Source: Gibbula magus (taxonomy: Eukaryota > Mollusca > Gastropoda > Trochida > Trochidae). Taken from it: a stretch of 64,000 bases of DNA. Position numbers and translations under genes: made by a program. Under the pieces are notes generated by a model that worked only from the letters and a program-made list of their open reading frames with translations, searched no databases and was not told the DNA's origin. Below, piece after piece: positions 22,441-36,836 of the stretch; the first letter of the stretch is position 1; each line of letters starts with the position of its first letter. Location of the stretch: positions 39,523,593-39,587,592 of the forward strand of contig OW388304.1 in the NCBI GenBank assembly GCA_936450465.1, read 5' to 3'.

Positions 22441-23994
22441 TGTGCATGTAAAAAGGGCACAAAGTCACAGTATTTAGTATCCTGCAACTGCTATAGTCAC
22501 AACTACCTATTAGGGTCTGCACATATCACTGTTGGCACCATCTGACCACTTACCAACGGAATTGTTAGATGTTTAAGTGCTCAGAGTCTTCTGTATACTA
22601 TGGGTTGTGGCAACACTGAAATAGTTTACACAGGGTCACAGGTGGACATAAAATGCATAAAGGTCATATATATATGTATATATACAATTGTGTATTACCT
22701 TTGCATTCTCCACATTCTCGACTTTCATATAATCGTATTTTAATACCATCTCCATCTCCCCGCCTTGATGATCTCACCCAAAGTGCATGTTTCTAGTTCC
22801 GATCTAGAGTAGATACGTCCGATTCGAGTTGCGATCTAAAAGGGCCACTAAATTATTTGTTGCTTCAACTTCTAGTCCTTAACTATGATAAACGAATCCA
22901 AAAAGCCTCCCAATCTCTTTCATAATTACAGGAAATGGAAATATGACTGTTTTGCTTCATTTAAACCTTCCGAGCTTAAGAATTTAGAATTGCAATTTTG
23001 ACAAAATTGTTGCATTGTCGGAACCATATAACTTTTTTTTTTAACATATTTAGTTTATCTGCACACATAATGTCCAAATAGTCACAATACTATGTAATCA
23101 ATAGTCATTTGGTATTCCAAATTCACCTCATAGGAAGCGATAAAGGAATGTTCTTCAAAGAAAGTTGTATTTTTATTTAATTTAGCTACTTATCAAGTCA
23201 AAGTAATTTATAGTTTTTGAATTCCATTTTTTTAAATTGATTTGTTCAACTTAACGATTTCCACTCTGGATGTATTATAAGATTTATAATCTTTTTTTTT
23301 CGTCATAAGTCACTGAATAGTTACGTTAATAATAAAGCATGTATTGAATATACCTGCTTAGACTACATATTGTCAACCTAAATCATCATCTTCAGGTATA
23401 AACTCAAACATCAAGTATAGGTAAAACATTAGTTCATTTCAAAATAAGTGTAATTATTGTCCTTAACACTATTTAAGATATTTGATTGTAGTTAAACCTG
23501 ACTTATTATTCTCTATCTGAACTCATGTTCAACCACCGCTGCTATACACGCTGATCACATATATGATATAGCCCTCGCCTACAATGTTTCAAAGTTGGCA
23601 TCTTCATCGATTCCTTCTTAATAAATACGGAGTCAACATTGCTAATTTCTTGGTGATTTGTTAAGCTTTACATCAAATTACATATACGTTTGTCCCTCTT
23701 AAAGGTATTCTGTTTTCAAAATGGCTAGATGTCAGTGACAACAACAATCAGTTTCACTACATGACTTTAATTACTAAAGGCGTTTTCTGAAAATGGAAGA
23801 AGCCCATTACCTGACCGATGCTTGCGTGTAATGCCAATCCCGTTCCTACTTGTAACTCTCTCACAAGAAATAGAATTCAAATTAGAATCCAGTTAAGTAT
23901 CCAGACAGTTCTTATGTCAGATACCATTTACAACTTTTAAACAATGATACTTTTTCGATTTCATTAATTTCTACTGAAAGCAAAGGACCAATGA

Positions 23995-24110
23995 ACTATT
24001 ACAGTGGTTTAAAACATAACTGACGAAAACTCGAGATATTTGACTTTGAAAATTATACATATGATAAATACAACTGAGTGATATACTTTATTTTGCCCGT
24101 CAGTGTATAA
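23995..24110. mobile_element. Truncated end of a TA-flanked element
   Basis: CATATGATAAATACAACTGA followed by TTTATTTTGCCCGTCAGTGTATA parallels the right end of the element at 28471-29004. No partner left end was found upstream. Confidence 0.45.
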
Positions 24111-25529
24111 GTTGTCTTTCTGAATTAAGTCTTTATATTATCCGTGTCCAATAGCATTATGTTCGAATTATTTTCAAGTGTGTCACATGACTTTCAGAAA
24201 ACCGACGATTAAACCTAAATTCTTCAAAACTTCAAATGTAATGATTGCTTTATATAAATTTGTTTACACTTGAATTAGCCCGAAATAGTAATCAAATGAT
24301 CTAGTTCTCGGCAGAGACGAGATATACTCGGGCAAGAGCAGTGGTTTAAGAGGAAATACGTTAAGTTGCCGCCTGTGTTTTGTCATATAGATATAATGAG
24401 AATATCACAATGCATTGCTAATAGAAGATGAAGGAAAAACAGTAACATCCAATTTTTATGTTACTTTTGATATTTCAACACGTGACGTTCAAATCCCCTA
24501 CATATCTTAAGATTGGGGCGACGGTTAACTGGTCTCTTATTTACAATACTTTAAACATCTTAAAGTACACCAGTGTCGTTCTTGATGTAAATACAAAGGA
24601 ACAACACAAATCCTCTACATTCAGATTGTTAGTTATATGCTGATTTCGTGTAACACACAGATATAGATGTGGGAGTAAATCTATTGTTTATATCAATTAT
24701 TCAATAAGATTTCGTGTAATACATAAAGCTGGATGGATCTAGTGTTTATTTTAGGACTGCAAGATATCAAATCTAAAACATCAACATCTTAAACTAAAGG
24801 AACACCACAACTCTATGGCTTGTGTTATCTAGTGTGCAATATTCGGATTGTGTTCGTAGGAGGAACTACTCAGTATAATGAATACTTTGAAACAATTTCC
24901 TCAAATAAGTCTCAATAATCTGCATCCTGATTCTTAGAATCGAAATTTGCAATGTAGTTTCTAACGCAAGATTATTACTGATTGGTTCAATTTCATGACA
25001 TTATATGAGAGATTGTCAATTCCACATTTTGCACTCTTAGTAACCATAGCACATTTGCGTACCAACCATTGTTACAGTTCTTTTCTTTATTTTCGTTACT
25101 TCAGTGCTGCATTCCTTACAGATTTATATTTGCTTCAGTTTATTCTGATGGAGCAAGTTCGTTAATAATACAAGTTTGATTGACAAAGAATTTAATGAAG
25201 TGGTTTATGCTTCTTATCAACGTCCTATCTGTGTAAACTGGCTGCATCCAGGAACATAAGGTTGATGTCTTTTGCATCATCATTCATGGAAGTCTTTTTA
25301 CAGATGGTTAATTGGTTTCAATCCATGTTTTCTGGAAAAAGAGTATTTTGTATCTTTATCAGTTTATAATCATTCTTGATTGAGCCGCTAATTTCTATTT
25401 TAAGATTGGAATTATTTTCATGATGAATTTAATGAGTTCCCATTGGAATCTACATATAATGCAAAATTCAATAGAATTGATTACATAGAATTATAACTGA
25501 TTTGCCAATTTGAATTTCAAGAGAGCACT

Positions 25530-25755
25530 TATTCAGCATCAGTATCGGTGGGTGAGTAAGTGGGTGTTTAAAGAGTGTTTCCACTTCCACACTGAGACAA
25601 CTGAGAGAGTTGAGAGACTTATTGTATCACCCTGGGTGACTTTATTCAACCTGTGCCTCTGTTCACCCAACAATAAATGGGTACCTGGTGGAAGATGTGG
25701 AGGTGACCTTTGATCTCAATTGAGGTTAGACCAGGGTAAAAATGTTGCAATATAT
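25530..25755 (+). mobile_element. SINE core fragment
   Basis: CACCCAACAATAAATGGGTA then CCTGGTGGAAG is the common mid-body wording of metazoan tRNA-derived SINEs, preceded by a decayed head and followed by GACCAGGG. The overlapping 67-codon frame is a shadow. Confidence 0.6.
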
Positions 25756-28045
25756 ATACAGCCATCTATTATTATTTAATCTGACAAAGTTTTAGTTACA
25801 TTTGGTTAAACTAATATAGTATCTAATCTTGACATTCGATTACTGAATGTACAGTCATATAAATAAGTTTCAGATTGAAAATGAACGCCACTGTTTGAAA
25901 TTGTGCTGTGAAGATGATCAAAAGTTGAAGGTTTGAAGCAGAATGTAAATTTCAAATGGTTGTCGAAGTCAGTAAATCTGTAATCTTAAAGGTAAAAATG
26001 TATCCATTTGTCATAAAGAGTGTCATTTGAAACAGACAACTATCATTGCCTAGTGCGTATAGGACACACACGTAATAAACTACATCCTACTGATTTATTC
26101 AAGTTAAAGGGGACATAAATTGGTTTAAACATGACAGAAGCAATCAAATTTGTTGCAAAACTAAGAATAATTGCTTGTACCACGCATCATGTATGTCACT
26201 GAATGTTAGACATACATCGATCTAAACAAATTGACAAATATGCTAATATATGATGTGCAGATTTAAAGAACAGTTAAATTTAAGTCATTTTGATAACACT
26301 GTTTAATCGAATTTGTTATATGATATGCGCATTTATGAATAGGCTTTAAATCGATCAAAGTTTTGAGTTGTTTATGTCATGTGTATTTGTGTCTTTTCCG
26401 AATCAAGTGTTAACTGCTGTAGCACGTTTTCTAATTGAAATAGAAAAGATCTCACACAATAAAAAAGAAATGCAACCAATTGCAAAACAGATCGAGAATT
26501 TTACAGCAGCAGGATGATATACCTCATTCTTCACGTACACACTTTTTAAGGTTACTGCCTCATTGACGTGCTTCCAATCCAAAATCGAAATTCATGGCGG
26601 AAGTTGAAGGAAGTGAACTATTATTCAATGCTAATTGTTACACTGTGGCCACCAATTCAGCTTCAAGTTCAACCAATTTCAAATATAAAAATTCAGGCTA
26701 AGCCATCGTCCTGGTTTGTAAATTCAAGAATTCGATTGTTTATATGTCAATTTATTTCTGACATTGTAAGTTTCTGCAAAGTAAGGTTGCTGTACTATGT
26801 AAATGTACTACGACTTTTCTCGACTTAAAGGATAAATTCAATGTTCCAAAAACTTCAATCTTACTGACATTGTGTCACATACCATTGTGGGAAGGGTAAG
26901 AACCTTTTGATGATTCTTCCCCTGATTAATTACTTCCGGGGCAGTGGGTGCATTTTATTTCCCTGAGTAAGTTTAAATGATCGCGTCACTAATGCACAGA
27001 GCAACATCCTTTAATCCCATAACAATCACTAACTCCTTGGGCACGACTGATGAAATTATAACTAAGCCTCACAATGATGCAATACAGTGATTGACAAATA
27101 ATCATTCCAAACTCAAAGACAAGAATATCAAGGTTCAACCGTTGCATCCGCCATGATGATTAGATATTGCATGCATTTGTTCACATGCCCTTAAAGCGGA
27201 AGAAAATTACCAATTTATTAACAGTTATCGTCTGAACGAAATGATGATCAATATGTGTTGTTACAAGGTGTGATGAGTCAAAGACATATTTAATGAAGTT
27301 TTCGTTGTATAACAAGGAGTTAATGCTGACGTACTCAAAAGCTTGGGAGGTAGATGGATATTTTCTCGGCTTTTCTATGTAACAGCACGTTGATAGCATG
27401 TAAAGGGATTGAAGTGTAAATGTTTCTCTGGATATATTCTAATATTCTGAGCTTTAATTATCTGTATGGATAGTTCAAACTTTATTAAATTGTATTCAAT
27501 GTCAGGTCTTCAACGTCAACTTTTAAAAATTAAAATCATGTTTAAAAGTGTCCTAATGCTTCATGTTTTTGTTTCTTGTGTTGTGAAACTAGTGAACGCC
27601 TATTTGAATTTGAATCAGAAGTAAAGTTCATCGATGCGAACTGAGTTAAATTGGGGTAAGGCTATCCACACGTCTTTTATATCATGTCGACGTCCAAAGT
27701 GCTGTCAGACGTATCAGTTTTGTGGCTTTTAAAACGCCGGTGTATTTTCTCTGGAGAATGTCTGAAGCGTATCAACTTTGTGACCTCCAAAATGTCACTG
27801 TACTGTGTTTTACTGCAGGCTGAACCACGGATTGGCAATGGGACGGGAAAAGTATACCAGTGTTTTAGAAGGGCCAAAAAGTGACACGTTTGAGACTGGG
27901 TCGGCTGTTTCCCTGCAAAACAGTACCAGCAGTCGAAAGGATATGAACAAATGCAAAGGCAAACTAGACTTCATATTATGACAATCAACATTAATTAAGT
28001 AGTTACTTTCATTCCTGTCTATCCAGTGTTGCAACTATTTTAACG
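25756..28045. other. AT-rich stretch, nothing recognised
   Basis: Opposite-strand overlapping frames at 27677-27884 are short and show no domain. No repeat could be paired. Confidence 0.35.
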
Positions 28046-28049
28046 TCAA

Positions 28050-28330
28050 AGCACTTAAACGTTTCAGTGTCATTATGTTTAAAAAAATTGTCAAAAGCTA
28101 AGTTCAGGTTTTATTTTGAAAATCAAATCTCATTGATTCGACTTAGAAATACCAATCCGAAATAAACTACAAAAAGAATTTAATCAGTGATAGAGGCGCC
28201 TTCAATTAGCACATTGATTTGAAACTGTCAAGACAAAAACTGAAATTAAGCCTTATTCAGTTATATGGATTACAAACTGACATTATCAATTTGAACATTT
28301 GTTTAAGCTTTTCATTACACAACTTAATTG
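28050..28330 (+). repeat. Third partial copy of the 7.4/21.2-kb repeat
   Basis: GATTTGAAACTGTCAAGACAAAAAC and TTTGTTTAAGCTTTTCATTACACA parallel the 21.25-21.38 kb copy in direct orientation. Diverged and partial. Confidence 0.55.
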
Positions 28331-28470
28331 TTAATTTCCCAATCGGTCTCTGTCAACAACAAATTGATTTCTTTTACTTAATAACCTCTTATTTTCTTGC
28401 TTTTCTTGATTATTTTAAGACTTATTCTACTTAATCTTGATTTTTATGAAATAAAACATTATACAATATA

Positions 28471-29004
28471 AACCCAATACCAAAAGAAACTTTGCACCCA
28501 TCTTCTTGTCTTAATAAATCACATAATAGGCAACGATTGGATTTGGGTTTTTAAGTATTGTAATAATTATTCAATTTTACATTCAATGTATGAAAATATT
28601 CATTTCAAAAGTTTATTTAAATAAAAAGTTTGGACGCATCAACATACGAGGGGTATCAAAATGTGTTGATCAATTCGTCTGTGATTCGGTGGTGGTCTCG
28701 TACTCGGTGGTCTTTGCTAATGGGTAATATCAACGGACTTTTAACATCAGAAACTGTTTCAGTAGTGCGTTAGTCGCTTAACATGTGTGTCTTGTCAAAA
28801 TTAAAAGTTTAATTTTTTTAATTTTTTTAAATTTCATTTTTTGTAACAAAATTAAAAACTTCTGAAAAAAATATTTGACTGATGACAATACGCCATTACT
28901 TTTCAGTTTTAGTGTACGATGTCCAAAACTTGAAATATTTGTAATTGAAAAACATACATATGATAAAATCAACTGAGATGCAAAGTTTCTTTTGGTATTG
29001 GGTG
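28471..29004. mobile_element. TA-flanked element with CCCAATACC termini
   Basis: The left end ACCCAATACCAAAAGAAAC and right end GTTTCTTTTGGTATTGGGT form a terminal inverted repeat of about 27 bp flanked by TA (28469-28470, 29005-29006), the Tc1/mariner-type target. The interior (about 0.5 kb) shows no transposase. Likely non-autonomous. Confidence 0.75.
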
Positions 29005-29456
29005 TATGTATTTAAGGATCTTGATTAGTTGATTCAGTGATCTTAGAAAATGAAAATTATTTGGCATTCATGCAAGGTTTCAAGTTGAGCTTAAACAAAT
29101 GTCACAGTGGTCAGATAATACCCTCTTCTACCAGGTCAGGAAACACCGAATCTTCTAGACGAGACCAGAAAAGAAGTTTATTGTATTCAAGGCCTAATTC
29201 TAAATAGGGTTGTGATGTGCTAGCAAATAAGATGGATATCCAGGACAATTTTAATCTTACCATACATCACATCATACCTTACATCATACATGCTATGTAG
29301 TGGAAATATACCAAACACCTCCGGTTGAGATGCCTATGTTCCACAATGTTGCTAACTATATATCTATATAACCTACTTGGGTGTCTGTGGAACATGCAGC
29401 ACTTTCAGCACTTTATTATGTGTTTACGTACACTGCACTGACACAAGATATTATTT

Positions 29457-30095
29457 AAGAAATAAAGTTCCCTGTACCCCAATGTGTTTTGTAATAAAGT
29501 ATAGTTTTGCCCTGAACTATTATAGTAAGTCCGAGTACTTTGACGTTATAATAGTTCAGGGCAAAACTATACTTTATTACAAACCAAATTGGGGTACAGC
29601 GAACTTTATTACTTTTCTAAGATAACCCATAACACAACATTCTGCTCTGAGTAATTTTGCAAGAAAAATATAGCTTACTTCCTAAATATTAATAATCCAT
29701 GATCAGGGCCAACTGACAAGCCGTGCGACAACAGCGACTATGACGTCATTGTTCTGTTGTGACGTCATAGTAGTTCCTGGGGTTGCCTAATGTGGATTTC
29801 GTCGTTTTGGTTCAAGTACAAATGTAGCTTAAAATTAAAGACTAATTCGGATACAAAGGAACGCACTCCTTCAATAATTGTTATACCGTTGTTTTAGGAC
29901 ATTATCATTTGCAGAAAAACACGGTCTTTTCAACTGTCCTCTTTCGTTTCGTTACCATGGGCACACGTGACTACGAGGGGAGCGGAAACGTCATACAATT
30001 GTTACGTCATCACAAAAACTATACCTTTATCGTCTGATAGAAGTACTTTTATTTCGATTGTTCTAGGCGCTAGGCATCTTAGAATCACATTTCTA
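29457..30095 (-). mobile_element. Foldback-bearing interspersed repeat, copy 2 (inverted)
   Basis: Reverse-complement copy of 6238-6950. The hairpin occupies 29457-29614 (arms about 70 bp). The rest carries ATTAATAATCCATGATCAGG, a paired CTATGACGTCA/TGACGTCATAG inverted CRE near 29738-29770, GGAGCGGAAACGTCAT, and GCTAGGCATCTTAGAA at the far edge. Confidence 0.75.
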
Positions 30096-30099
30096 TGTG

Positions 30100-31935
30100 C
30101 CATTTATTAAAATATCATGTTTGTCAAGACTATGGATCAATTCCTCGAAATGTGGACAAGAGGAGTAGAAAAACACTTACGAAATTAAAGTAATATAGAC
30201 ACGATGATAATCTTTTACACGAAATGAATGCGATAATACACGTAATGACTGTTTGACATTCCTTAAAAAAATAACGAGAAAAACAACTTTTTTAAATTTA
30301 TTTTTGTACATGTTGTATGTGTATGTGGTGGCTATGTTATATGGCTATGTTTTGCATATTAACTGTACTTTACAAGTGAAGTATAGTTTTATCATGGGCG
30401 TATCATCTCAGATTGTGTGTCCTCACAAATACACAGATGCACTAGTCCTACTGTAAAATCATGGTTCGGTATGATATCTGGCGAGGATAGTGTTATATAA
30501 CAGCTCTTGAAGCGTATTCCTTATGATATTACTTTGTTGGTTATAAAATAATTGCAAAAGTCATCTCCGCAAATTCGATCCTACAAACATATCAAAATTC
30601 ATATGTATTTTTAACAGAGCGCTGTAAGCTGAAGAGAACATGCCCCTAACTGGGAGAAAAAATAATGTCCAATACATTAATTTGGATTAAATGAATTATC
30701 GATCACTTAGGTTTCATTAACTTATTTACAGTGTGCATTGCATGTGATATGTCCGTTCACAATAAATAACCAAAATACAAAATTCTTATAATTCAACAGG
30801 ATTAAAGCAATTACAAACAGTGTGAGTAATGCCATGATGAAATAACACTTACAGAAAGATGCAATAACATATGTAATCAGACATCTATTGTTTCAATTAT
30901 TTTGAAGAAGATTTCCTTCAAATGTTAAGTTAAAAGAAGAAAATATGGACTCATAAAATGCATTTGCCTTAACCTAAATATTCATTAGAGCATCTTTACA
31001 TGTAGTTTATTTGAAGAACAACGTGTACAGTGTATTCTTTGCAGATTATATATATCATTCTCACAAGATAGACAGATAATATAATTTGACAATATGATAA
31101 GTTTAAATGGCCTAAACACCTCTTCTTTAAAGAGTGTTGTATCAATTGGACTACTTAAATGGTTCATACATCGCCTGATGTGACACTGTTATCTGACACT
31201 GTTATCTGCTGTAATTGTATACCCCTTCACACTTCAGTTGGAATGGAACGAATTGAACTGGAATTCCCACAAGTCAATGAAGCTGGAAGTACATTCTAAC
31301 ATATAAACATTTAAGACATTCTAACACATTCTTACGATTCCTAATTTCTTGAATTTATATTGAATGAACGGGAACAAAGATCGAATGTTGCGCTCATCTG
31401 CTTACTAAATATTATGATTGTGATCCACTCAGATTCTCTTATTCCATAGCTAAGAACGGCAATGTTCGAGAAAAAAACACACGAACCTGACCTGATATCT
31501 GTTTCAATGAAATTTACATGTGCGTGAATATATGATATAACACAGCTTTTTGTTTGGAATGTTTTCTAAGTTTTATCTAATAAATCACATACTAAATACA
31601 TAAAATAAAGACAAATTAAGATAATAAATCATTTAAACTGTTTGACCAGACAATGATATTGACCAAAGATTACATCACTCAGATCACCACACCTGTGTTT
31701 ATCTTTAGTCAATCCAGTAAACACTACAGATATAAGCATGGTATAGATATCAGCCGACCTTCACAAAAGCATTGTTATATGGATTATTGGTTGTTGAGGG
31801 TTTAGTAAAGGACATTAATAAATTGTACATACACTTAATATGGAAGGTTAGATAAATGTTTCTATTATAACTTTTTTGTGCTATCGTTAAATTAATAGTT
31901 ACTTCGTACGATTTTAAACATTTCTAAATCTTCCT
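30100..31935. other. AT-rich stretch, nothing recognised
   Basis: No domain-bearing frame and no pairable repeat before unit B begins. Confidence 0.35.
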
Positions 31936-32285
31936 TCACTTGAATAGTATCTCAGGATTTAAGCAGCATCATATTATACCCGTCAAAACACTTTTCAATT
32001 TTCAACAAGCCTTTAACCAATAACGTTATAGCCTTACTGTCTCAATAATTGTGTTTGAAGAACATAAGGGATTTACTCCTCTTTATGCGCTTTGAAGATA
32101 GGTCACGATTTCAACAAGTCTGCAACAATAACTCAATAATCTTGCTTTGAAATGATTGTTTTAAAGTTAAGAAGAATTTCCCATGGTTGGCAAACTATTG
32201 TCAGCAACAGATCTATAATCTTGCTGTTAAATATGATATACTCTCGCTGTTTCTCGTTTCCCCTGTGTTTCAATAAAGTGAAATG

Positions 32286-32424
32286 TGTTTTCTGTCACTC
32301 TGTCGCCAACATCTACTTAACAAACGAGAAACAGGAACCGTTATGAGCATTGACCAAACACGAGGACATTTCCAGTATTTGATGATATCATTTAACAAGC
32401 TGCCATTAAGCGATATCATGATAC
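32286..32424. other. Sharply conserved 135-bp block, unit B copy
   Basis: Nearly identical to 10133-10270; see that entry. Confidence 0.6.
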
Positions 32425-34320
32425 CAGCTTTGGAGTACAGAACCATCAGCGTTTGATACTTCTGATAATCTGATAAAGACCACTGTTATATCAATATCAA
32501 TTTTTGAAGCACTGCTGTTTGTTTGTTATTGATATTGCCTTTAAAGTATTTATTTTAGATTATTCCTGATAATATTTGATTTAGATGGGATATGGTGAGA
32601 TGTGTTAATTGCAAACAATGGGCATCATGGATGGAGTCTCATAAACACGATATTTTAAAGTGTTAAAATTCTCACTAATGTTTCATAACGATGGTTTTCA
32701 TTTCCTGCTACACATGTCATTGCCTGCAAACAATAATTTAATCAGGATGTCTATCAGTCGTTAAGATGCAGCTCAAATATCAGGGACATGTTCGTCACAT
32801 AAATACATTTTCTCTCCTCATTCAATTCATGAATACAATTGCATTTATAAAATGATATTCAATACAGAAATTAGAATTAAAATTAAAAATTGTCTAATTT
32901 TAACATTTTAACTTGTGGAGCAAAATAGAGATCTCTGAAATATTAGGATTAAAAAACAACTTATATCAAAGAATTAAAGTTCTTGAATATCCAAGAACTT
33001 GAAACTGGTTGAAAATAATAGACATTTAACGATCGTATTAGCATTTTCTTAAGGTCAATATTTTCATAGACATTTCTTATCAGTTTCAGCTAGAACAGCG
33101 TCTGCAATGCATTCCAAGTAGTTGAGGATTGGGGCTAATATAAATCAAATCATTGTTAAAGACCCGAGGCCATTAAACCACTGCTTTTATGAGGACTGAA
33201 CTTAATACAGTAACAAGAGGGTTGGCAAAAAGGCAATTTAAAGCTCTTCTCGTGAAAATAATACCGGCCTTTGATAGAGAAGAGACATGCTGTGAATTGA
33301 AGTGCGAGAGAAAACTATACATGATTATCAATGCTTTAGAAGCTCTAAAAGATTATCAACACTTATAAGATGTCTGAGAGGCATTTGATGTGTGAAGCCT
33401 TAAGTGCAAACCATGATAGTTAATCTGCTCTAGTAATAGAAATATGATGATATACAGTGTTTGAATGTTGTAAATTCATTAAGTAATTATTCTATACCAA
33501 AAGAGAATTTATTTGGTTATGCATTGTAATATGTGAGTTAGATTGAATGTGTTCATTTGATAGAAATTAGTCTCATTAACATTTCACTTGGAGTTTAGAA
33601 ACTAAATGGTGATGCTGACAAATGAGAAATATGACAACGATAAAATGAATACTGAAAATAATGTAGTTGGTAATGATTGCTATGGTTCCATTTGCATTAT
33701 GATACCATTAGTTTAGTTAATAGTGGATATTTCATATAATTTTTTTTAAATTTGGATGAAACATCTCAGTTAAAGTGTAAACCATGAGATTTCTCAAGTC
33801 GTTTTCCCTTTTGAATTTAAAGAAAATGAATCTAAAAATAGAAATTTAATCAAGGGTCTGGGAAGAAAAACAATCCTTTAATATCGAATCTGTCACCCCG
33901 TTAACTTCTGTCTTTTCAAAAGTCTAACCATGTGTTAATTAATTAAGTGGACGTTTGAAGCTGGGTCACAAGGGCTTTCTGTATTAAATACTTTCTTAAT
34001 TTGGGGCCCTATAGGATTCTTTAGGATTCTCACTCACTCACTGATCTTTCAAATCAATCAACGGTATATGTTTGCTCAGGAACAACAAAGAATGAAATAA
34101 TACGACGTCGGAAACTTATCCTGAGACTGATAGGGTTAGATTAACGTCTTTGAAGTGTAATGTGGTTCTCAAAGCTCTACATACCTAAAACATTGTGTCA
34201 TATGACAGTTACTCCTGGTCACAGGTGAGGTATTTTGTTGTTTTTGTGACTGTTGAAACGTTACTGTCTCATGAAATTTTATCATTTACATAAAGGTTAG
34301 ATAATTTTAATATATACATA

Positions 34321-35059
34321 GCAAAAAAGTGTTGCACCCCCTACATTCATATCGAAAATACTGTGGCAATTTTAGGATATATGTATTGAATTAATCACTA
34401 CAGACATAACGATAGGATACTTAATGACTTATGTCTTCGAAGAAACATATTCATGTTGACATTTTAAGCAAAATATGGAAAGAACTGGTTCTTAAAATTC
34501 CATCCCCTTTTTCACAACTTTTTTGGACAACTAGTGATAAAAAGGTCATCATCATATGATTTTGGAATTATTCTGAGATCTTTTTGAGTTCGAGTCGGTT
34601 TCGAGTTGGTTAATCAAACACATCTCTGTGATTTAGAGGTGTCATTACAGTAATACAGACCGAATATCGTCAGTAAGCAACTTTGTTCAAATTTGTCTTT
34701 TTCCAAACAATCTGACTTTGAAGGTTCATACTGCTTTAACGAGTGACGTTTGGTTAAAAGTAACTTACTAAAGGTTCATCAGTTCTCTTGAAAGAATGGA
34801 ACTGCTTACATAAGAAGAACCAATGCTGACTTTCAATTTTCAGTGTAACAATACTTGTTCCTGGACACCAATATAGCAGAATTTTATGAATGCAAAAATC
34901 ACAAAGTTGTTAAACATTATCTGAATGAAATTTGCTTCGTTAAACTAGTAGATAATGCTTCTGTCATATCACAAAGTTGATTGTCCTGAAACATTGTCAA
35001 CTTTCTAATCAGACAACTTTTACTGGTGAAAAAACTTGGGGGTGCAACACTATTTTTGC
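34321..35059. mobile_element. TA-flanked element with GCAAAAA...TTGCACCCCC termini
   Basis: GCAAAAAAGTGTTGCACCCC starts at 34321, and its inverted partner GGGGGTGCAACACTATTTTT ends near 35057. TA lies immediately outside both ends (34319-34320, 35060-35061). Units A (about 13.08 kb) and C (about 60.02 kb) read through the site without it. The interior has no recognisable transposase; the minus frame at 34917-35195 crosses its right end. Confidence 0.82.
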
Positions 35060-35741
35060 TATTTATATATAACCGTAATATGTTTATACAATTGCTCGTA
35101 GAATATAAGTTTACTATATTATAAATATCATAAATTGTCGTAGAAAGTATCAATGATTGCATGTCCGTATCATTCATGTAAATGTTAACAAACAATTACA
35201 AACCACAAATTACAACAACAGGGAATAATAATGCAAACATCATAATTTAAAACACTTTTACCTTAAGACAAAATGATTTAATTCATTCAAAGCCACCAAA
35301 CGAACAGAACGTATTTCCATTGGTGTATTCCTCATGCCAGTCCATGATTTCAGCATTAACGTGTTCTGTGTATAAATGTTATGTCAACGGATCTCATTGA
35401 ATAAAAACACAAATGCCGCCAAATTAGATAAAGCTGGTTTTCAAGAATTCAAGATATTCATCATTCTATTTGCCTAATAACAGCTCCAAGAGAAATTCCA
35501 CATGTTTGTAAATCTGTTGTCCTTCTGAGCTGGAGGTAAGAGAGAAACTATTAGATTATTGAACTCCTCGATCAACCGAGTTGATGTCTGGAGACTAGTA
35601 AATGATCGTACACGTCTCTACATGTCTCAAGAGACACGGATGTGATGTAAAAGAGACTCCTTTGAAGAAATCTTCTCATCATAATCTAATCATCTTTTTT
35701 ATTTTTAGATAGTTGTCTGAAAAACCACCTTCTCTCTGATA

Positions 35742-36316
35742 TAAACTCATGGGCAAAAGAAAATATAGGTACAACAACGCAAGATATTTTAATCAACGAG
35801 TGATGGATACGATTGAAACATAGTTACACCATGTCTTTAAAAGCAAACTAAGCTTGTCTGTTAATTTTGAAACATTATCTGTTCATAATTCTGAAAAACA
35901 CGGCTTTTTAAAAATCGCGGTTATAGACTCTCATTAACCAGGCGAGATAGGGGAGTGAAATAGGGCTTTCAGGCTTGTTATGTGACGTCCTACAGCAACG
36001 ATGCGTCATTGATTTAAAGTCAAAGGAAGTACATTAAGTCGATGCCATCTTGTACTAACATAATTGCCATATTTCATAAAAGTTTACCTTAAATACCCAG
36101 AATAATTTCCCAAAATACCTTTTGAAATAGCTATTTCAGCACCCCATGTGTGTTTGAACAGATATAAAATATTAAGTATCATACTCTCATGAATGAAATT
36201 GTGTACATCTCTTAACGAGATATAACCTCATCACAAACATTCAAAACCGAGTTTATCCGGCAGAAATATTTTACTCTGTTGAAAAGAATATATACTTTCT
36301 TTTGCCCCTGAGTTTA
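35742..36316. mobile_element. TA-flanked element with TAAACTC--GGGCAAAAGAAA termini
   Basis: TAAACTCATGGGCAAAAGAAA (left) and TTTCTTTTGCCCCTGAGTTTA (right) are inverted repeats flanked by TA. The terminal CAAAAGAAA word is shared with the 28.5-kb element, so the two may be related families. Non-coding interior. Confidence 0.72.
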
Positions 36317-36510
36317 TATGTTGTACACGTTTATCAAAACAACGATCAATGTAATTTATGTTAAAGCTGTTGGTTACCACTCGTTGGTTATGTCATGTTG
36401 GCTTATAGTGACACACCTTAAAGACAATAGGTGTAGAACTGAAACTATAGGATAATAAGCTGTGTTTACAGTTGTTATAAATGCATTGTCTTTTTGTAAA
36501 GAACTGATTT

Positions 36511-36836
36511 GATATGAGAGTGTTGGGACACTGCAAATATCAGGGACACTTTTTATCCTTTTATTTCAATCAATCAAGTTTTTACTCATTTCGGTGAGCA
36601 TCATGTTTTAGATTTTGTAAAGGCTGTACACCTTATTGACAAATTGTAAATTTTAACTTATCATTATCAGCTTTTATTCAACTTGTGATAATAGGCTGAT
36701 GTTTTTGCGGCCTTCGTTCCGTGTTCTGGTTCTCTATTGCAATTTTCTTTTTTAAATTAGGCAAATAAATTAAATATCTCGCTGCTAATGGCTGCAATAC
36801 TGCCGAAGCGGCGTTAAACAATAACTCACTCACTCA
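36511..36836 (+). mobile_element. 5'-truncated LINE 3' end with CTCACTCACTC tail, copy 2
   Basis: GTGTTGGGACACTGC opens a frame parallel to copy 1 (WDTANIRDTFYPF, then FTHFGEHHVLDFVKAVH and a stop). The 3' UTR has GCGGCCTTCG, CTCGCTGCTAATGGCTGCAA and GGCGTTAAACAATAACTCAC. It sits at a different place in its unit than copy 1, so the two inserted independently. Confidence 0.75.

Larger units (their letters stand above)
21630..25525. other. AT-rich intergenic stretch
   Basis: It contains a short tandem repeat (22384-22440), a fragment resembling the right end of the TA-flanked element of 28.5 kb (about 23995-24110), and otherwise nothing I recognise. Frames such as 21755-21976 and 24458-24643 have no domain. 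Confidence 0.4.
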
